DNA of 64,000 nt from Acholoe squamosa (Eukaryota; Annelida; Polychaeta; Phyllodocida; Polynoidae). The position numbers were made by a program, and so were the translations under genes. Below, in pieces: positions 1 to 11,262 of the stretch; positions within the stretch are counted from its first letter, which is position 1, and every line of letters begins with the position of its first letter. Location: positions 1,054,001 to 1,118,000 of the forward strand of contig OX439050.1 of the NCBI GenBank assembly GCA_949317995.1, written 5' to 3'. The notes below the pieces were generated by a model. It worked only from the letters and a program-made list of their open reading frames with translations. It ran no database searches and was not told the DNA's origin.

Positions 1-688
1 GGTTCTATTGAACCTTTCTACTAGTCCGTCACTTTGTGGATGATACGGATTGGTCCTTGTTTTACAGATGGCGAGATATTCGCACATACTCTGCCAGAGA
101 TTGGATTCGAATTCCCTCCCCTGATCACTGTGAAGCATTAAGGGCACCCCAAAGGTGAGTACCCAACCCTTCACAAAAGCTTCCGCACAAGTGACGGCTT
201 TATGATCCGGAAGTGGGAAGACTTTAATATACTTGGTATAATAGTCACACACTACCATCATGCACGTATTGTCATTCGGCGTTTTATTTATTCCGCTAAT
301 GATATCAACTCATATCCGGGCGAACCGTACCCCGAATAGTTCTTGGGATAAAGGCAACTTACCGGGTCCGTGTCCGGGTTTGTTATTACAACAATCTGGA
401 CAACTAGCCACCCATCGGAGTAAGTCCTGCGACATACCCGGCCAGTAGTATCTTTTTGAGAGACGAGCTACAGATCGTTTCTTCACAAAGTGACCACTTG
501 TTCTGTGTCTGTGACAATAATACACAGACACAGCATGGCAGATGGAACGACAACTTGTATCTGTTTTCCACCATTATTACATGGTTTCCAACGGTACAGT
601 ATTCCTCTCTTGACCTCTAACTCTGTCCATTGGGCTAGAAATCTTCTCATTTCCCTATTCTCCAGCGAGGCTATAGGCCTAGCTGGAC
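1..688 (-). pseudogene. Gypsy A pol, integrase part
   Basis: Minus-strand reading gives the integrase zinc-binding region (YYCHRHRTSGHF ... CPDCCNNKPG) followed by the start of the DDE core, closely matching the integrase of Gypsy C. Integrase would insert the cDNA copy into the genome. The rest of the domain lies beyond the left edge. The part nearest 688 abuts a solo LTR, and the upstream pol resumes at 2042. It is a fossil fragment of a broken copy. Confidence 0.85.
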
Positions 689-692
689 ATAT
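689..692 (+). repeat. Target-site duplication ATAT (left of family-2 LTR)
   Basis: ATAT lies directly before the LTR and is repeated directly after it (2042-2045). The interrupted Gypsy A sequence supports this as a 4-bp target duplication. Confidence 0.75.
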
Positions 693-2041
693 TATCATAT
701 ACCATTTTATTATTCCATAAATTCTAACATATTAGTGTATTAATCAAAGAATATCGATGAAATTAATACATAGGTTGGTTCTAAGAGCTATAAGAGCGCT
801 CAAACTTTGTATAAGAGCGTTCATGCCCCACTGCACACCAAACCAAGTCAGTTAGACAGAGTTTATGACATCAAAGGGTCCGACCTAATGGTCCACTGCA
901 CAGTATAATAAAAATGAGGGTCTCAGTGTGCGACCTCATGGTTCAGTGCACAAACTAATAACTTGTAAGTGAATGCAAACGGCCGTTAGGGGTGCCTGGG
1001 CACCACAGACGCCGTCATGAGTGTCTGAGCACTCTAAGGACTGAACAATGGGTTACATAAGCACGACGCCATAACAGTCCGGTTGCTCTAGCGTCGCTCC
1101 TGAGCAAGCTAGGTCAAATATCAAAGCATTTATGAAAAGCCCATAATTAGACGGTCAAAATGAGCCCAACATCAAGGCGGAACTCCCATTATTAAGGAAG
1201 TTACGCCATGGAGACTGAATCGACCTCCGAGTGCACTACAGACGAACCGACACGAGTTACGCGCCTATCCAGCGGGTATTATAAACTTGGCATATTCAAC
1301 TCTGCCCATGCGCAAAATGGCGGTTATAAACGCATAAACGACCGAGTTATGAGGGTCTGAAGATGCAGAACCGACCAAGACAAAGGGGGACACAGCGGCG
1401 CCCATGGGGGTCCTTTGTCCCCCTGTGACACATGAAAGACTCCCCTCAAACAATTGTAGAGTTAGGCAGATGCTGCTGGCTCCAGTCAGTCTGGAGGTGC
1501 TTTTCCAAGATTTGCTACAAATAGCCTGTCTGCACCTCCAGGAGGACAGATCACCAAGAACCACTCCAGAGGTAACATCTCCAGTCATCTCCTGCTACCT
1601 GCTATACCACTGCACTATGGTGAAACTATGCTAGACAGGCATTGGTTTCCGTCATTAGTGGCCAGAGGCTATCTTCCTCAAGACATCCACCAGAGGGTAA
1701 AGTTATTCATTATTACATTATTCCTCTAAGCAGCAGGCCAGGAGCTAGGTGTGGGAACCCACCTAGAAATATGCTGGACATTGTATTATTATTACCTCAC
1801 AGGTGGAGTGGAACTGAACATTGTACTTTATAAATTACTGTATGTTTACTGTATGTACAAATTACCTACATACTAACTACTGTATGATTGATATTTCTTA
1901 CATGTTGCCTAAAGCTGAATAAACCAGTGATAACTGGAAATAACACTATTTATAAGAGCCTTGAGATAATTACACTATATACCACTAGTCTTATGATATT
2001 TCTCATATGACAACTTGATCATGCCAATCACTAGTATGACA
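693..2041 (+). mobile_element. Solo LTR, family 2 (copy 1, 1349 bp)
   Basis: A 1.35 kb non-coding block flanked by ATAT on both sides and inserted in Gypsy A pol. It is repeated almost entirely at 14403-15744 and partly, inverted, at 16197-16746. A polyadenylation signal AATAAA near 1918 gives the plus orientation. No coding region lies inside, which fits a solo LTR left by recombination. The ends read TATCATATACC ... GTATGACA, so only the 3' end shows a canonical CA. The parent internal region is not in this window, so the LTR assignment is inference. Confidence 0.65.
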
Positions 2042-4182
2042 ATATACCCTTTGGTACTAATTGTAGGAGCCTAGCAGTAACCGAGTCAGCTTCCTGGAAG
2101 TTCCTTATGCATTCTAAGGACCAATCCAGGACACTGCCAATACGTGTTTCGAAAGGAATTCGAATCGAGGCTGCTACTGCTCTATGGATCCCACAATCAG
2201 TACAATTCGGATTTTTACATTTCCGAATTGGTATTCGAGATAAGGCATCAGCATTCACGTGCTTATTTCCAGCACGATGCTGTATCTGGCTATTTTCTAG
2301 TCCGAATTCTGACAGATCTCCCTATCATTCCTTCGGCATCCCGGAAGTTTAATAATCATCTTAAGGAGGAATGATTCGTATGTAATGTAAAGTTGGTTCC
2401 CCATAAGAAGTGTTTAACTTTTCGGTATACACCACGACAGCTAATAATTCACGTTTAGTTGTGCAACAATTTCGCTGCGTTTCACTCAGTGTGTTGCTAG
2501 CGAATGCAATCGGAACCTCCAATCCACCCTGGACTTGGGAAAGGGCTGCTCCGATACTTTCATTGCTAGCATCCGCATCCAGTATGAAATGCCCATCCTC
2601 GGATGGATATTGCAGTACTGGAGTACTCGTGAACAAGGCTTTTAATTTTTGGAAAGCTTGTTCTTGTTTGGTTCCCCAAGGGAACTTATCCTTTCTACTT
2701 CCTTGGGTCCATGTCGTTAAGATTTGTAAGGGATAACTTACCCAAGAATAATTTGGTATAAAGTCTCTGTAATATGAACAGAATCCCAAAAATGACCTTA
2801 CTTCTTTTGGATTTTTCGGTACACCCCAGTCCGTTACTGCCTGAATTTTCTCAGGATCAGCTCTTATTCCGTCATCAGATATTATTCAGCCCAAATAATT
2901 TATGGACGTTTTAAACAAATTACATTTCTTAGGTTTAAGTTTTAAACCGTTAGATATTATTCTCTCTAAAACTAGCTTGAGGTTTTGTAAGTATTCGTCA
3001 AATGTTTTACCGAATACTATAACGTCGTCAAGGTAAACTAGGCACCTTTTCCATAATAGATCGCTCAAGAGTGTCTCCATCATGGCTTAGAAGGTTGCCA
3101 GGGCATTACATAAGCCAAAAGGCATAACATTATACTGGAACAAACCGATATGACTCGAAAAAGCGGTCTTTTCCATATCATCCGGGTTCATTCCTACCTG
3201 CCAGTATCCGGACTGCAAGTCCAGGGTACAAAACCATTTTATTACCTCCCAAGGAATTGATTGTTTCATCAATCCTTGGCAATGGGTACAAATTTTTCTT
3301 CGTTAAACCATTTAGTTTCCTATAGTCTATACAGAATCGGATAGACCCATCCTTTTTAGTCACCATACATACCGGACTACTCCAAGGACTGCTAGAGGGA
3401 ATTATTACATTCCGTTCCAACATCTTAGCTATTTCGGCTTCCGCTACCCTTTTCTTAGGTAGGGGAAGCCTCTGATACGGGATCTTAAAGGGCAACACCT
3501 CTCCCGTGTCAATGGTATGTAATACCCTCGTGGTCTTTCCGAGTGGTTCACCCGGTGCGGCAAACGCTTTCTGATATTTCACCAATAATTCTTTAAGTGT
3601 TTCTTTCTTCGAAGGATCCTCTAAACTCGTATCCTCATACATTTTCTTCAAATCTTCGGTCCATTCCTGCTCAACAGTTTCAACCGGAAGGTTCAGGGAA
3701 CAACTAGTCACTGTTTCAGCCAATGTAACGGTACCAAAAATGGATCCCTTTTCCAAATATAACGTCCTGTTACCTGTGTTGGAAACTGGTATGACTGACC
3801 AAGCCCCATTGGCTACTATCTTGTCTACCGATTCCAATCCTATAGCAGCCAGCATAACCATATCCGGCTCAATTACTGCATCCTGGTCCCTTTACTCAGA
3901 ATTACTCCGAACCAGAACATCACAGGCTACTCCCGCAGGTATCTTTACAGTCTGAGCGACGGACGCCACACTGCTGACTTGTCTTAATACATATTGTACT
4001 TTTACAGGATAAGGATGCTTCACACTCAGCTCACCCGTTCGCGGGTCCAAGACTGCCCCATACAGTGCCGCAAAGTCCAATCCCAATATCCCTTCATCCG
4101 CTATGCCGGCAATCGTAGTGGTTATCACATACTCGTGAGTACCCTCAAATTGCAATTTCACATACGTCCTACCATATGTTTG
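2042..4182 (-). pseudogene. Gypsy A pol, RNase H, RT and protease parts
   Basis: Read on the minus strand this holds the second half of the retropepsin domain (GILGLDFAALYGAVLDPR near 4050), a linker, the reverse transcriptase with its YLDD active site near 3030, and RNase H (ILDADASN near 2580) ending in the HxNADALSR signature near 2250. All align by eye with the intact pol of Gypsy C. The copy is broken at several places and interrupted at both ends, by the LINE on the right and a solo LTR on the left. Confidence 0.9.
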
Positions 4183-4797
4183 CATCTTTTTTTTAAGGAA
4201 CAATTTAACTTTATTTGGCATTTTTCAGGTATGATGAGGTTACATAAATTCTCTTTGACCTTCTGTCAGGTTGGTCCATTCATTTACATGTTCTATTAGT
4301 GGTGTATCACAGTCGTTACAAAGTGTATTTACGTAAGTACATTGCTGTAAGTATGTATTTTATCACAACATTAGAGATTGTACAATTTAATTTACTCGAA
4401 AAGTCAAACACCTCTGGATTTTATACATTTGTACTGTGCCAAATAAGTTAGGAGGACACTTCAGTGGAACTGATGTTATGAGTCCCCCCTGTTAGTATTT
4501 TAGATAAAATATAATCAAAATTGATTAGTAATTAATCCAACTATAACATGTGATTTGGAGATAATCAGAGACTTCTATTTGAAGATTTTGGAAGTTATAA
4601 ACTATTACCATCAGTTGTATATAGTGAATGTAAATGTACAGTCAGAGGGTGGACCACAAATACTGAAATCCCTGGATCTTTTTCAGAATTACTTGCATCT
4701 TCTTTTACATACTGGTCAATGAAATAACACATAGATATAATCAATTGGTCATAGAAGATTTACAGTAGATTGTTAATATAATTAACAATCTACTATG

Positions 4798-5022
4798 GTC
4801 AGGGTTTATAGCAGATGGTACATGGAATAAAAGCATTCATTTAACAACACAAGATCATATGTTTTAAGGGCAGCTTCACAAGTCTACCCCTAAGTATATA
4901 GACGATGGTCAGGGTTTATAGCAGATGTAATAATAAGGTACATGGAATAAAAGCATTCATTTAACAATACGAGATCATATGTTTTAAGGGCAGCTTCACA
5001 AGTCTACCCCTAAGTATATAGG
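4798..5022. repeat. Direct repeat in LINE 3' UTR (two units of about 110 bp)
   Basis: The block starting ATGGTCAGGGTTTATAGCAG and ending CCCCTAAGTATATA occurs twice in tandem (about 4794-4903 and 4906-5022) with few differences; the second unit has a short extra AATAAT segment. It follows the ORF2 stop and belongs to the 3' UTR, where LINE RTs usually recognise their RNA. Confidence 0.8.
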
Positions 5023-5845
5023 TTTCTTACATTTACTGGTATAGTTTTGAACATGGACAGTTTGCTTTTACATTTGAAATCTTTCAAAATTTCAATTTGT
5101 GTTAAAGTTCTATCTATTTCATTCCATAGTTGTGCTGTTAGAACTTCAATCGAGCTCTCGTAAGCAGCTGTGTTTATGATATTATATTTTAATACAGGAT
5201 ATTGTTGTAGTCTAGTGTTTCTCGTAGGTGGTTTACAAAATTCTTTTATCTTCGTTCTTTTGAAAGCTAAGATTCTTAAATGATGTAATCTTCTGTTTAC
5301 AATATAGGGAAGGCAAGCTTCTTGATGTATAAAATCAGTTGATGATAATACAGGCAATTTTAAGCAGCACTTTAAACATCTGTTTTGTATGGTTTGAATC
5401 GAGTTCAGGACAGTATCATTTGATTTATGGTATAATACATCTGCGTAATCAATTACCGGTATAATATAGGATTTATAGATTTGTAGCATGTATTTAGTGG
5501 GCACATAAGATATTATTCTGTATAATAGATAGGACTTAAAAGATATGGACTTAATCTTCTCTGAAATGTGCTGTTTAAAAGTGAGATCATAGTCTAAGGT
5601 CACACCTAAATATTTGAAAGAAGGAACAAAATGTAAGCGTTCACCATTTACTTTGATTTGGACATCATGTAATTTCAGTTTTTTATATTTCTGATCACTT
5701 GTAAAAAGCATTAATTTTTTTTTTTTTCATTCATTGTTAATTTATTGGTGGCTGACCATTGGGCATATGATAACAAACTGTCTTGTAAGTATGGTGACAC
5801 TTCTAGTATATTGTTCCCACTTACATACAAAACTGTATCATCAGC

Positions 5846-5849
5846 ATAC
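5846..5849 (+). repeat. Target-site duplication ATAC (left of family-1 LTR)
   Basis: ATAC precedes the LTR and recurs at 6525-6528. The undisturbed LINE codons (TTG TAT GCT GAT) contain the site once, which confirms a 4-bp duplication. Confidence 0.85.
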
Positions 5850-6524
5850 TGTCAGTAGACCGTTATAGGTATTGTACTTATCATATTTATTTTTCATCTT
5901 GACTCTACCATGTAACCCAGTGTCCGAGTCTACCCACAAGCCAAACCATACCAAAGACCAAAGGCTGGCGGTGTCAACTGCACTCAGTGACCCCGCCTCC
6001 TCCCACTGGAGGATACGCCGTCAATCACAAGCAGCTCGCTGCATGCTGGAAATTCCTAGCAGACAATGTTTAGACCAACTCCTCCTGCTGGAGGACATGC
6101 CCATTGATCATGAGCAGCTCACAGCATACCGGGAATTCCCAGCAACTCTATTTAGAACTATACTGAACTCTGTGAACCCCAGTGCTATGTTTGGGATCCC
6201 CCCTACATACCTGCACTGGAGTTCCCCAGTTACTATATTTAGCTCACCTGATACTATTTTTAGGATGAGCTGGGTGAGCAGCTCCTCCTACAAATACCTG
6301 TGGAGGGAGCAGCTCACTCATCTTTCCACCTTCATACTTCATACCTCACACACTCACGTGAGACCCAAGCCCTTGGCTCAAGGGCTAGGCTTGGACACTG
6401 TTGGGCACCTTTATACAGTATCACCATATATACCTCGTGGACTTCTATGAATAAAGTGGATATCAAACTGGCTTCCTGATTCGTCTGTATTCATCCTTAT
6501 TTATCATTTACGGACTCGTTGACA
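5850..6524 (+). mobile_element. Solo LTR, family 1 (copy 1, 675 bp)
   Basis: It begins TGTCAGTAG and ends GTTGACA, the TG...CA ends of an LTR, with a 4-bp ATAC duplication outside. It has an AATAAA near 6450 and no gene, so it is a solo LTR in plus orientation. It lies exactly in the YADD codons of the LINE reverse transcriptase. A second copy is at 20671-21427. Inside are two units of a repeat with the GC-rich block CTCCTCCTGCTGGAGGA, which can form a hairpin. It is a fossil; the parent family is unknown. Confidence 0.82.
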
Positions 6525-8841
6525 ATACAATAAAGTCTTCACATTGTTATTATCTACATATATGTCGTTAATATATATTAAAAAAAGAAGAGGACCTAAA
6601 ATACTACCCTGTGGTACACCACATGTTATAGGTAAACTAGTTGATACGTATCCATTTGCTAAGACTTTCTGTGTTCTATTGCTCAGGTATTCACTTATTA
6701 ATAATAGATTTTTTCCAATAATACCATATTTTTCAAGTTTCTTTTTCAAAATAAAGTGATCAACGCAATCGAAAGCCTTTTTTGTATCTATAAAAGCAGC
6801 CAGGGTCACATGACCTTCATTTCTATTTCGTAATATGTCATTTGTCAAAGTACTAATAGTATCAACTGTGGACATTTTTTTCCTATAACCTCCTTGAATT
6901 TTTGTAAGTATTTTGTTTGATTCCAGGTGATTTTCTAACTGAGTGTGTAAAATCCTTTCAAGAACTTTACCTGGTATAGGAAGTTGACTGATGGGTCTGT
7001 AATTCGATACATCTGATAAATCACCTGATTTAGGTAACGGAGTGACCTTGGCTGCCTTCCATGATTTGGGTATATGACAATTGGTAATTATTAAATTTAA
7101 CAATCGGGTAAAATGTGTTATCTGGGTTTTCACCGCTAATATGAAGACATTAGATGATATATTTTCTAAGACAGAGGATTTGTTCTTATTCATCGTATCC
7201 AAGGCATTGAGCACATTTTCATCAGTAATAATAAAATCATTCATCACCTTGTCACAGACCTGACCTGTAAAATTCCATGGGGTATTTATCTTGTAAGCTA
7301 AATTAGGACCTATGTTTGTAAAAAACTTATTTATAAAATTGGCTGTCTTATCTTCTTTAATATTGGTACATTGATCATCAGTAAGGTTAATGGAAGAACT
7401 CTTACTTTTTCCCAGTGTAAGGTTTTTCATGGCTGACCAGAATTTTCTTGCATCTTTGATGTTTTTATTGAGTTCGGAGACAACAAAAGCTTGTTTTGCC
7501 CTTTTTAAATTTGTACTACAGTTATTTTGCAAGATTTTGGCATTATGCCAATCTAAAATATTATTTGTTTTCTTGGCTTTTCTTAGTGCATTATTTTTCT
7601 CAATGATTTCTGAAATAAGTTCTGGTGTTAGCCATGGTTCTTCCTTGAATTTAATATTGAAATTCCTAATTGGGCATAGAACATCAAGAATACTGTTAAT
7701 ATTATCTTCAAAAATCTGCCAGCAGGATTCAATGTCATTGCAGGCATCAAAATTTTCCCAAGACATTTCTATAAAGTTCTGTTTAAAAGTATTTTCATTG
7801 AATAATTTGTATGAACGTCCACTAAAAGTTCTTTGTTTTCTCTGTACATACTTGGTCTCTTGAGGCTAACATACACAGCTAAATGATCGCTTAGATTTAA
7901 GGTAGCTACTCCAGATTTTTCAACTATAGTAGAATTTATAAAAATAAGATCAATACATGACATTTGACTCTTATTCTTGTGGATTAATTAATTAGTTGCA
8001 GCAGGCCAAAATCTTGTAAGGTGGAAAGCAGGTAATCTTTTGACAAGGTATTTTCAAGCATGTTGATGTTAAAGTCTCCAATCAAAAATACTTCACAGTT
8101 TTCAAGATTTTCAATTTTTGTCAGTGTGTCTTTTAAGATATTCACAAAATTGTACTTGTTCCCTTCAGGTGGCCTATAAATATTAGCTACCACCATTGAT
8201 TTGGAATGTTCTCTCGATATACTTAGCCATTGTATTTCCACATCAATATTACTTACATTAAAATTTGAGAATTTTTGACTGGAACACCTTATACCCTCTT
8301 TAATATATGCAAATAAACCTCCTCCTACTTTATCGTGTACTCTATCAAATCTATAGAGGTTGTAATTATTAAAAATATAGTTGTCGCTTTTATCAGCATC
8401 AGTCAACCAAGTCTCAGAAAAAAGTATTAAATCTATACCTTGATTTTGTAATTCGATGCATAGGTCAACAATCTTATTTCTAATGCTCTGGGCATTAAGA
8501 TGTAAAATGCATTGACCTTTAGTATTTATAAGAGATGGTATATAATTATACAGTATAAGTATTCTTATTACAACAACACTTAGGACCACCCTCAGTCTCC
8601 TCAATACAACTATTCATTAAAACCATCTTATGACAGTCTATTCTTCTCGCAGGTAGTGGACCTTCGTCTTTATGACAGTCCATACCAATTGTTGTTAGCA
8701 GTACAAGATAGCATGTGGTGGTATCTATGCTCTATATACTTTTGGTTAGAGTCTCCGAAATGCAGACATGTAACAAAAAATACATTTTAAATCTACAATC
8801 AAATCAATAGTTTTATGTACATTTTTACATAGTTTGAGATC

Positions 8842-10575
8842 CTACAAGTTTGTGGAAGTAATGGAGTCGTTGGGATCAGCTTTTGAGTCATCACTATCAA
8901 TATCTACCACTGAGTGATTATCATCAGATTCATCATTATCAGTAGCCTCAGACTCATTGTGAGTTGAGTTTTTTTCACACTTTTTTGTGTGTAATTTATC
9001 AGCCTCTGATTTTTTCTCAGCTTTTTTCCTATTCTTCTTGTCTTCTGGGTTGGTGGTGGATAGATTTTTGGACGTACATCCTGTGTAGGTAGTAGCTCTC
9101 GAGTGCCAGCTGCTGTAGCTGGTAGAGGCGGTGGGTCTGGGATTTTTCCACAAGGTGTTGGTGGTATTGGTAGTGTTTCAGTCTCTAGTGTTGGGGTTGG
9201 TGTTGGAGCTGGAGCTGGTGTTGGAGTAGGCAATGGCTGGTGTAGGTGTTGGCGTTGGTGTTGTCGCAGGCTTAGTAGGTGGTGCAAGTATTTCTGCCCT
9301 AACTTTAGCCAGAAGTTTCCCTAGAATATTACCACCTTGAACATCGTTTTCACATAGGCTGGCAATATTTCCCATGTGTCTACCTACCCCATAGATGGGG
9401 TGATAGGTACACTCATACAGGTTTCCTATGGTCTTTTGAAGATATTTACTACACTTGTCAACTTTAAACTTCAGCTGAAGGCATTCATAAATGAGACCAG
9501 TAGCATTTTTAGACCATTCTGCGGTTGGTTTGATCTGTTTTCCTATCTCCATCATCTCGAAGGGATCATCAGTGGGCAAAATATCATTAGCAGCCTTTCT
9601 GTCATCGACACTTAGGGCCTTGGTGTGCTGTATTGCTTGCTCAACTGAACTATATGTTTGTCCTTTGTATGTGAAGTCACATTTGTACAGTTTACTCAGG
9701 ATGTGATGGGGTCCTTTGAAGGCTATGCCATCTTGAGTTTTGATCGTGTAGGCTTCTAGCAAGTTTAAGTCATATGGTAGGCAGTGATATCATGGTGGGA
9801 GTATGATTTTTTTTCAATGATCAGTACTCTTTGACGAAGTTTGACATCAGTTATCCCCTTCCTTTTGGCCAGAAAGAAGAGAGCGCTAAGATCATTGTAC
9901 TGTTTTGTTTCAGTTTTTGTGAGCTCGTCCATCAGTGACACACCTTTCCATGCAGATTTTTCTGTATACATCTGCTTTAATACCACAATGTGCCAATTTA
10001 AAGACTATAGTTCTTGGCCTGGTCTGAGTAGGATCATACCTCCCCAATCTGTATATGGAGTCTACTCTTTCATTGCCATATTTGAATCCTAAGTCTTCAA
10101 ATAATGTATCACAAACTTTGCAAAGGTCTTCTTTGTGATTTTCTGGGAACCCTTCCATAAGTAGGGTTTTTTTCCTGTCATCTTCCTCGAATTTCTGAGT
10201 GGTTTTCAGAAGTGATTTAGTGAGTCTATTTGCAGTATTGACTGAAGTAGACATACAATCAACCCTCTCTTTCATAGTGTCAACTTTTTGGATAGCCTCA
10301 TTGGCCATAGGCTGAGGAATGTCTAGTCTATCTGTGAGAGCCTTAAGAATATCACTCGTAGTTCTAGCATTTTTTTCATTTTCAGCAACTCGTTTTTCAA
10401 GAGTTTCATAGTCTTCTTGGAGCAAAACAGTATTTACTGAGGTTAAATCATGATCACTTTCAAGTTCTATTAGCCTTTCTTGTAGACCATTTACAGCTTC
10501 AATAAGGTCCTTTACTGTAGCTTTGTTTGACAGATTTTTAATACGAGCCCTTCTACGTGGTTTCCCCATTGTCAC
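8842..10575 (-). pseudogene. LINE ORF1: coiled coil, RRM-like region and NADAR domain
   Basis: The reading starts MGKPRRRARIKNL at 10569. A coiled coil fills about 10520-10230, then comes an RRM-like stretch (TLLMEGFPENHK ... RPRTIVFKL, 10170-9990), the common make-up of LINE ORF1 RNA chaperones. Next, 9720-9286 is a NADAR domain (YbiA-like; known members are N-glycosidases on ADP-ribose-type or riboflavin-pathway substrates): CDFTYKGQTYSSVEQAIQ with the conserved Glu, a central W, YGVGRHMGN, and GGNILGKLLAKVRAEIL. A Pro-Thr linker and an acidic tail (DNDESDDNHS) follow. Frame changes near 9955 and 9800 and an in-frame TGA near 9178 break this copy. The coiled-coil and RRM readings are by eye; the NADAR match is strong. 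Confidence 0.82.
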
Positions 10576-10611
10576 TGATGTTTACTCGCAGAAGGTTGCT
10601 CAAATTACATC

Positions 10612-11150
10612 AGCGGTGATCAGATAAACACTATTACACTTGTATGACAATGTACATTTAGTAATATTACTCACAAGAGTCAGAATCCACGAAAAACAAT
10701 GAATTCCAGTCGGTACGTTTGTTTACCGGTGTCCATTCATGGGCGCTGCCATATTGGATTTTTCTGTGCGTGTCGCTGAAGTTTTGTTTACCTTGAGTCT
10801 CTCTCCCTCGTAAAGGATATGGGCATTTCTGTCTATTCCTGCCTATTCCCTCGAGTCTCTCTCCCTCGTAAAGGATATGGGCATTTCTGTCTATTCCTTC
10901 CTATTCCCTGTGATCAGATAAGCACTATTACACTTGTATGACCATGTACATTTAGTAATATTACTCACAAGAGTCAGAATCCACGAAAAACAATGATATC
11001 CAGTCGGTACATTTGTTTACCGGTGTCCATTCATGGGCGCCGCCATGTTGGATTTCTTTGTGCGTGTCGCTGAAGTTTTGTTTACATCGAGTCTCTCTCC
11101 CTCGTAAAGGATATGGATATTTCTGTCTATTCCTGCCTATTCCCTGTCTG
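10612..11150. repeat. Tandem 5' UTR monomers of the LINE
   Basis: A block starting GTGATCAGATAA is repeated with a period of about 296 bp (10614 and 10910). Inside the first unit the segment CTCTCTCCCTCGTAAAGG is duplicated again with a period near 56 bp. Such stacked monomers upstream of ORF1 recall the promoter monomers of some L1 families; a promoter role here is inference. Confidence 0.75.
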
Positions 11151-11262
11151 TTCATACAACTTACTGTCCATTTTGAAACATGTGGCTCATGTCTGAATCT
11201 AATAAATCAATGATTTTCTTCAGAGCTCCACCTCACGCGTTCTACTCGACGGCGGCCATCTT

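Larger units (their letters stand above)
5010..8604 (-). pseudogene. LINE ORF2: AP-endonuclease and reverse transcriptase (interrupted)
   Basis: The reading starts near 8604. The endonuclease shows LNAQSIRNK, FSETWL, IYRPP, GDFNI (8520-8040) and the closing SDHLAVYV near 7890. The RT shows TPLPKSGD, NYRPISQLP, FIDTKKAFDCVDH and CGVPQGSILGPLLFLIYIND (7100-6560). The Y of the YADD catalytic motif is at about 6529 and ADDTVLY resumes at 5845 after an inserted solo LTR; the thumb and C-terminal region with FKYLGV and Y..DVLY motifs ends at 5010. Besides the insertion there are frame changes near 7970 and 7800. Spacing and motifs fit the CR1/L2/Jockey group. Its role was target-primed reverse transcription in the nucleus. 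Confidence 0.88.
4189..11256 (-). mobile_element. LINE (Jockey/CR1-group) with NADAR domain in ORF1, full length
   Basis: A non-LTR retrotransposon on the minus strand, from 5' end GCCGCCGTCGAG (11256) to a short poly-A tail (poly-T at 4189-4194). The six bases CATCTT occur on both sides (4183-4188 and 11257-11262) inside Gypsy A protease, giving a target-site duplication. The order is a 5' UTR with tandem monomers, ORF1 with coiled coil and NADAR domain, ORF2 with AP-endonuclease and RT, then a 3' UTR with a direct repeat. About 6.4 kb is its own sequence; a 675-bp solo LTR is inserted in ORF2. The coding frames are decayed, so this copy should be immobile. Confidence 0.88.

Noticed and set aside
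9178-9762. Host NADAR gene
   Set aside because: It lies inside the LINE between ORF1 coiled coil and ORF2, within the LINE target duplications, and shares its decay.
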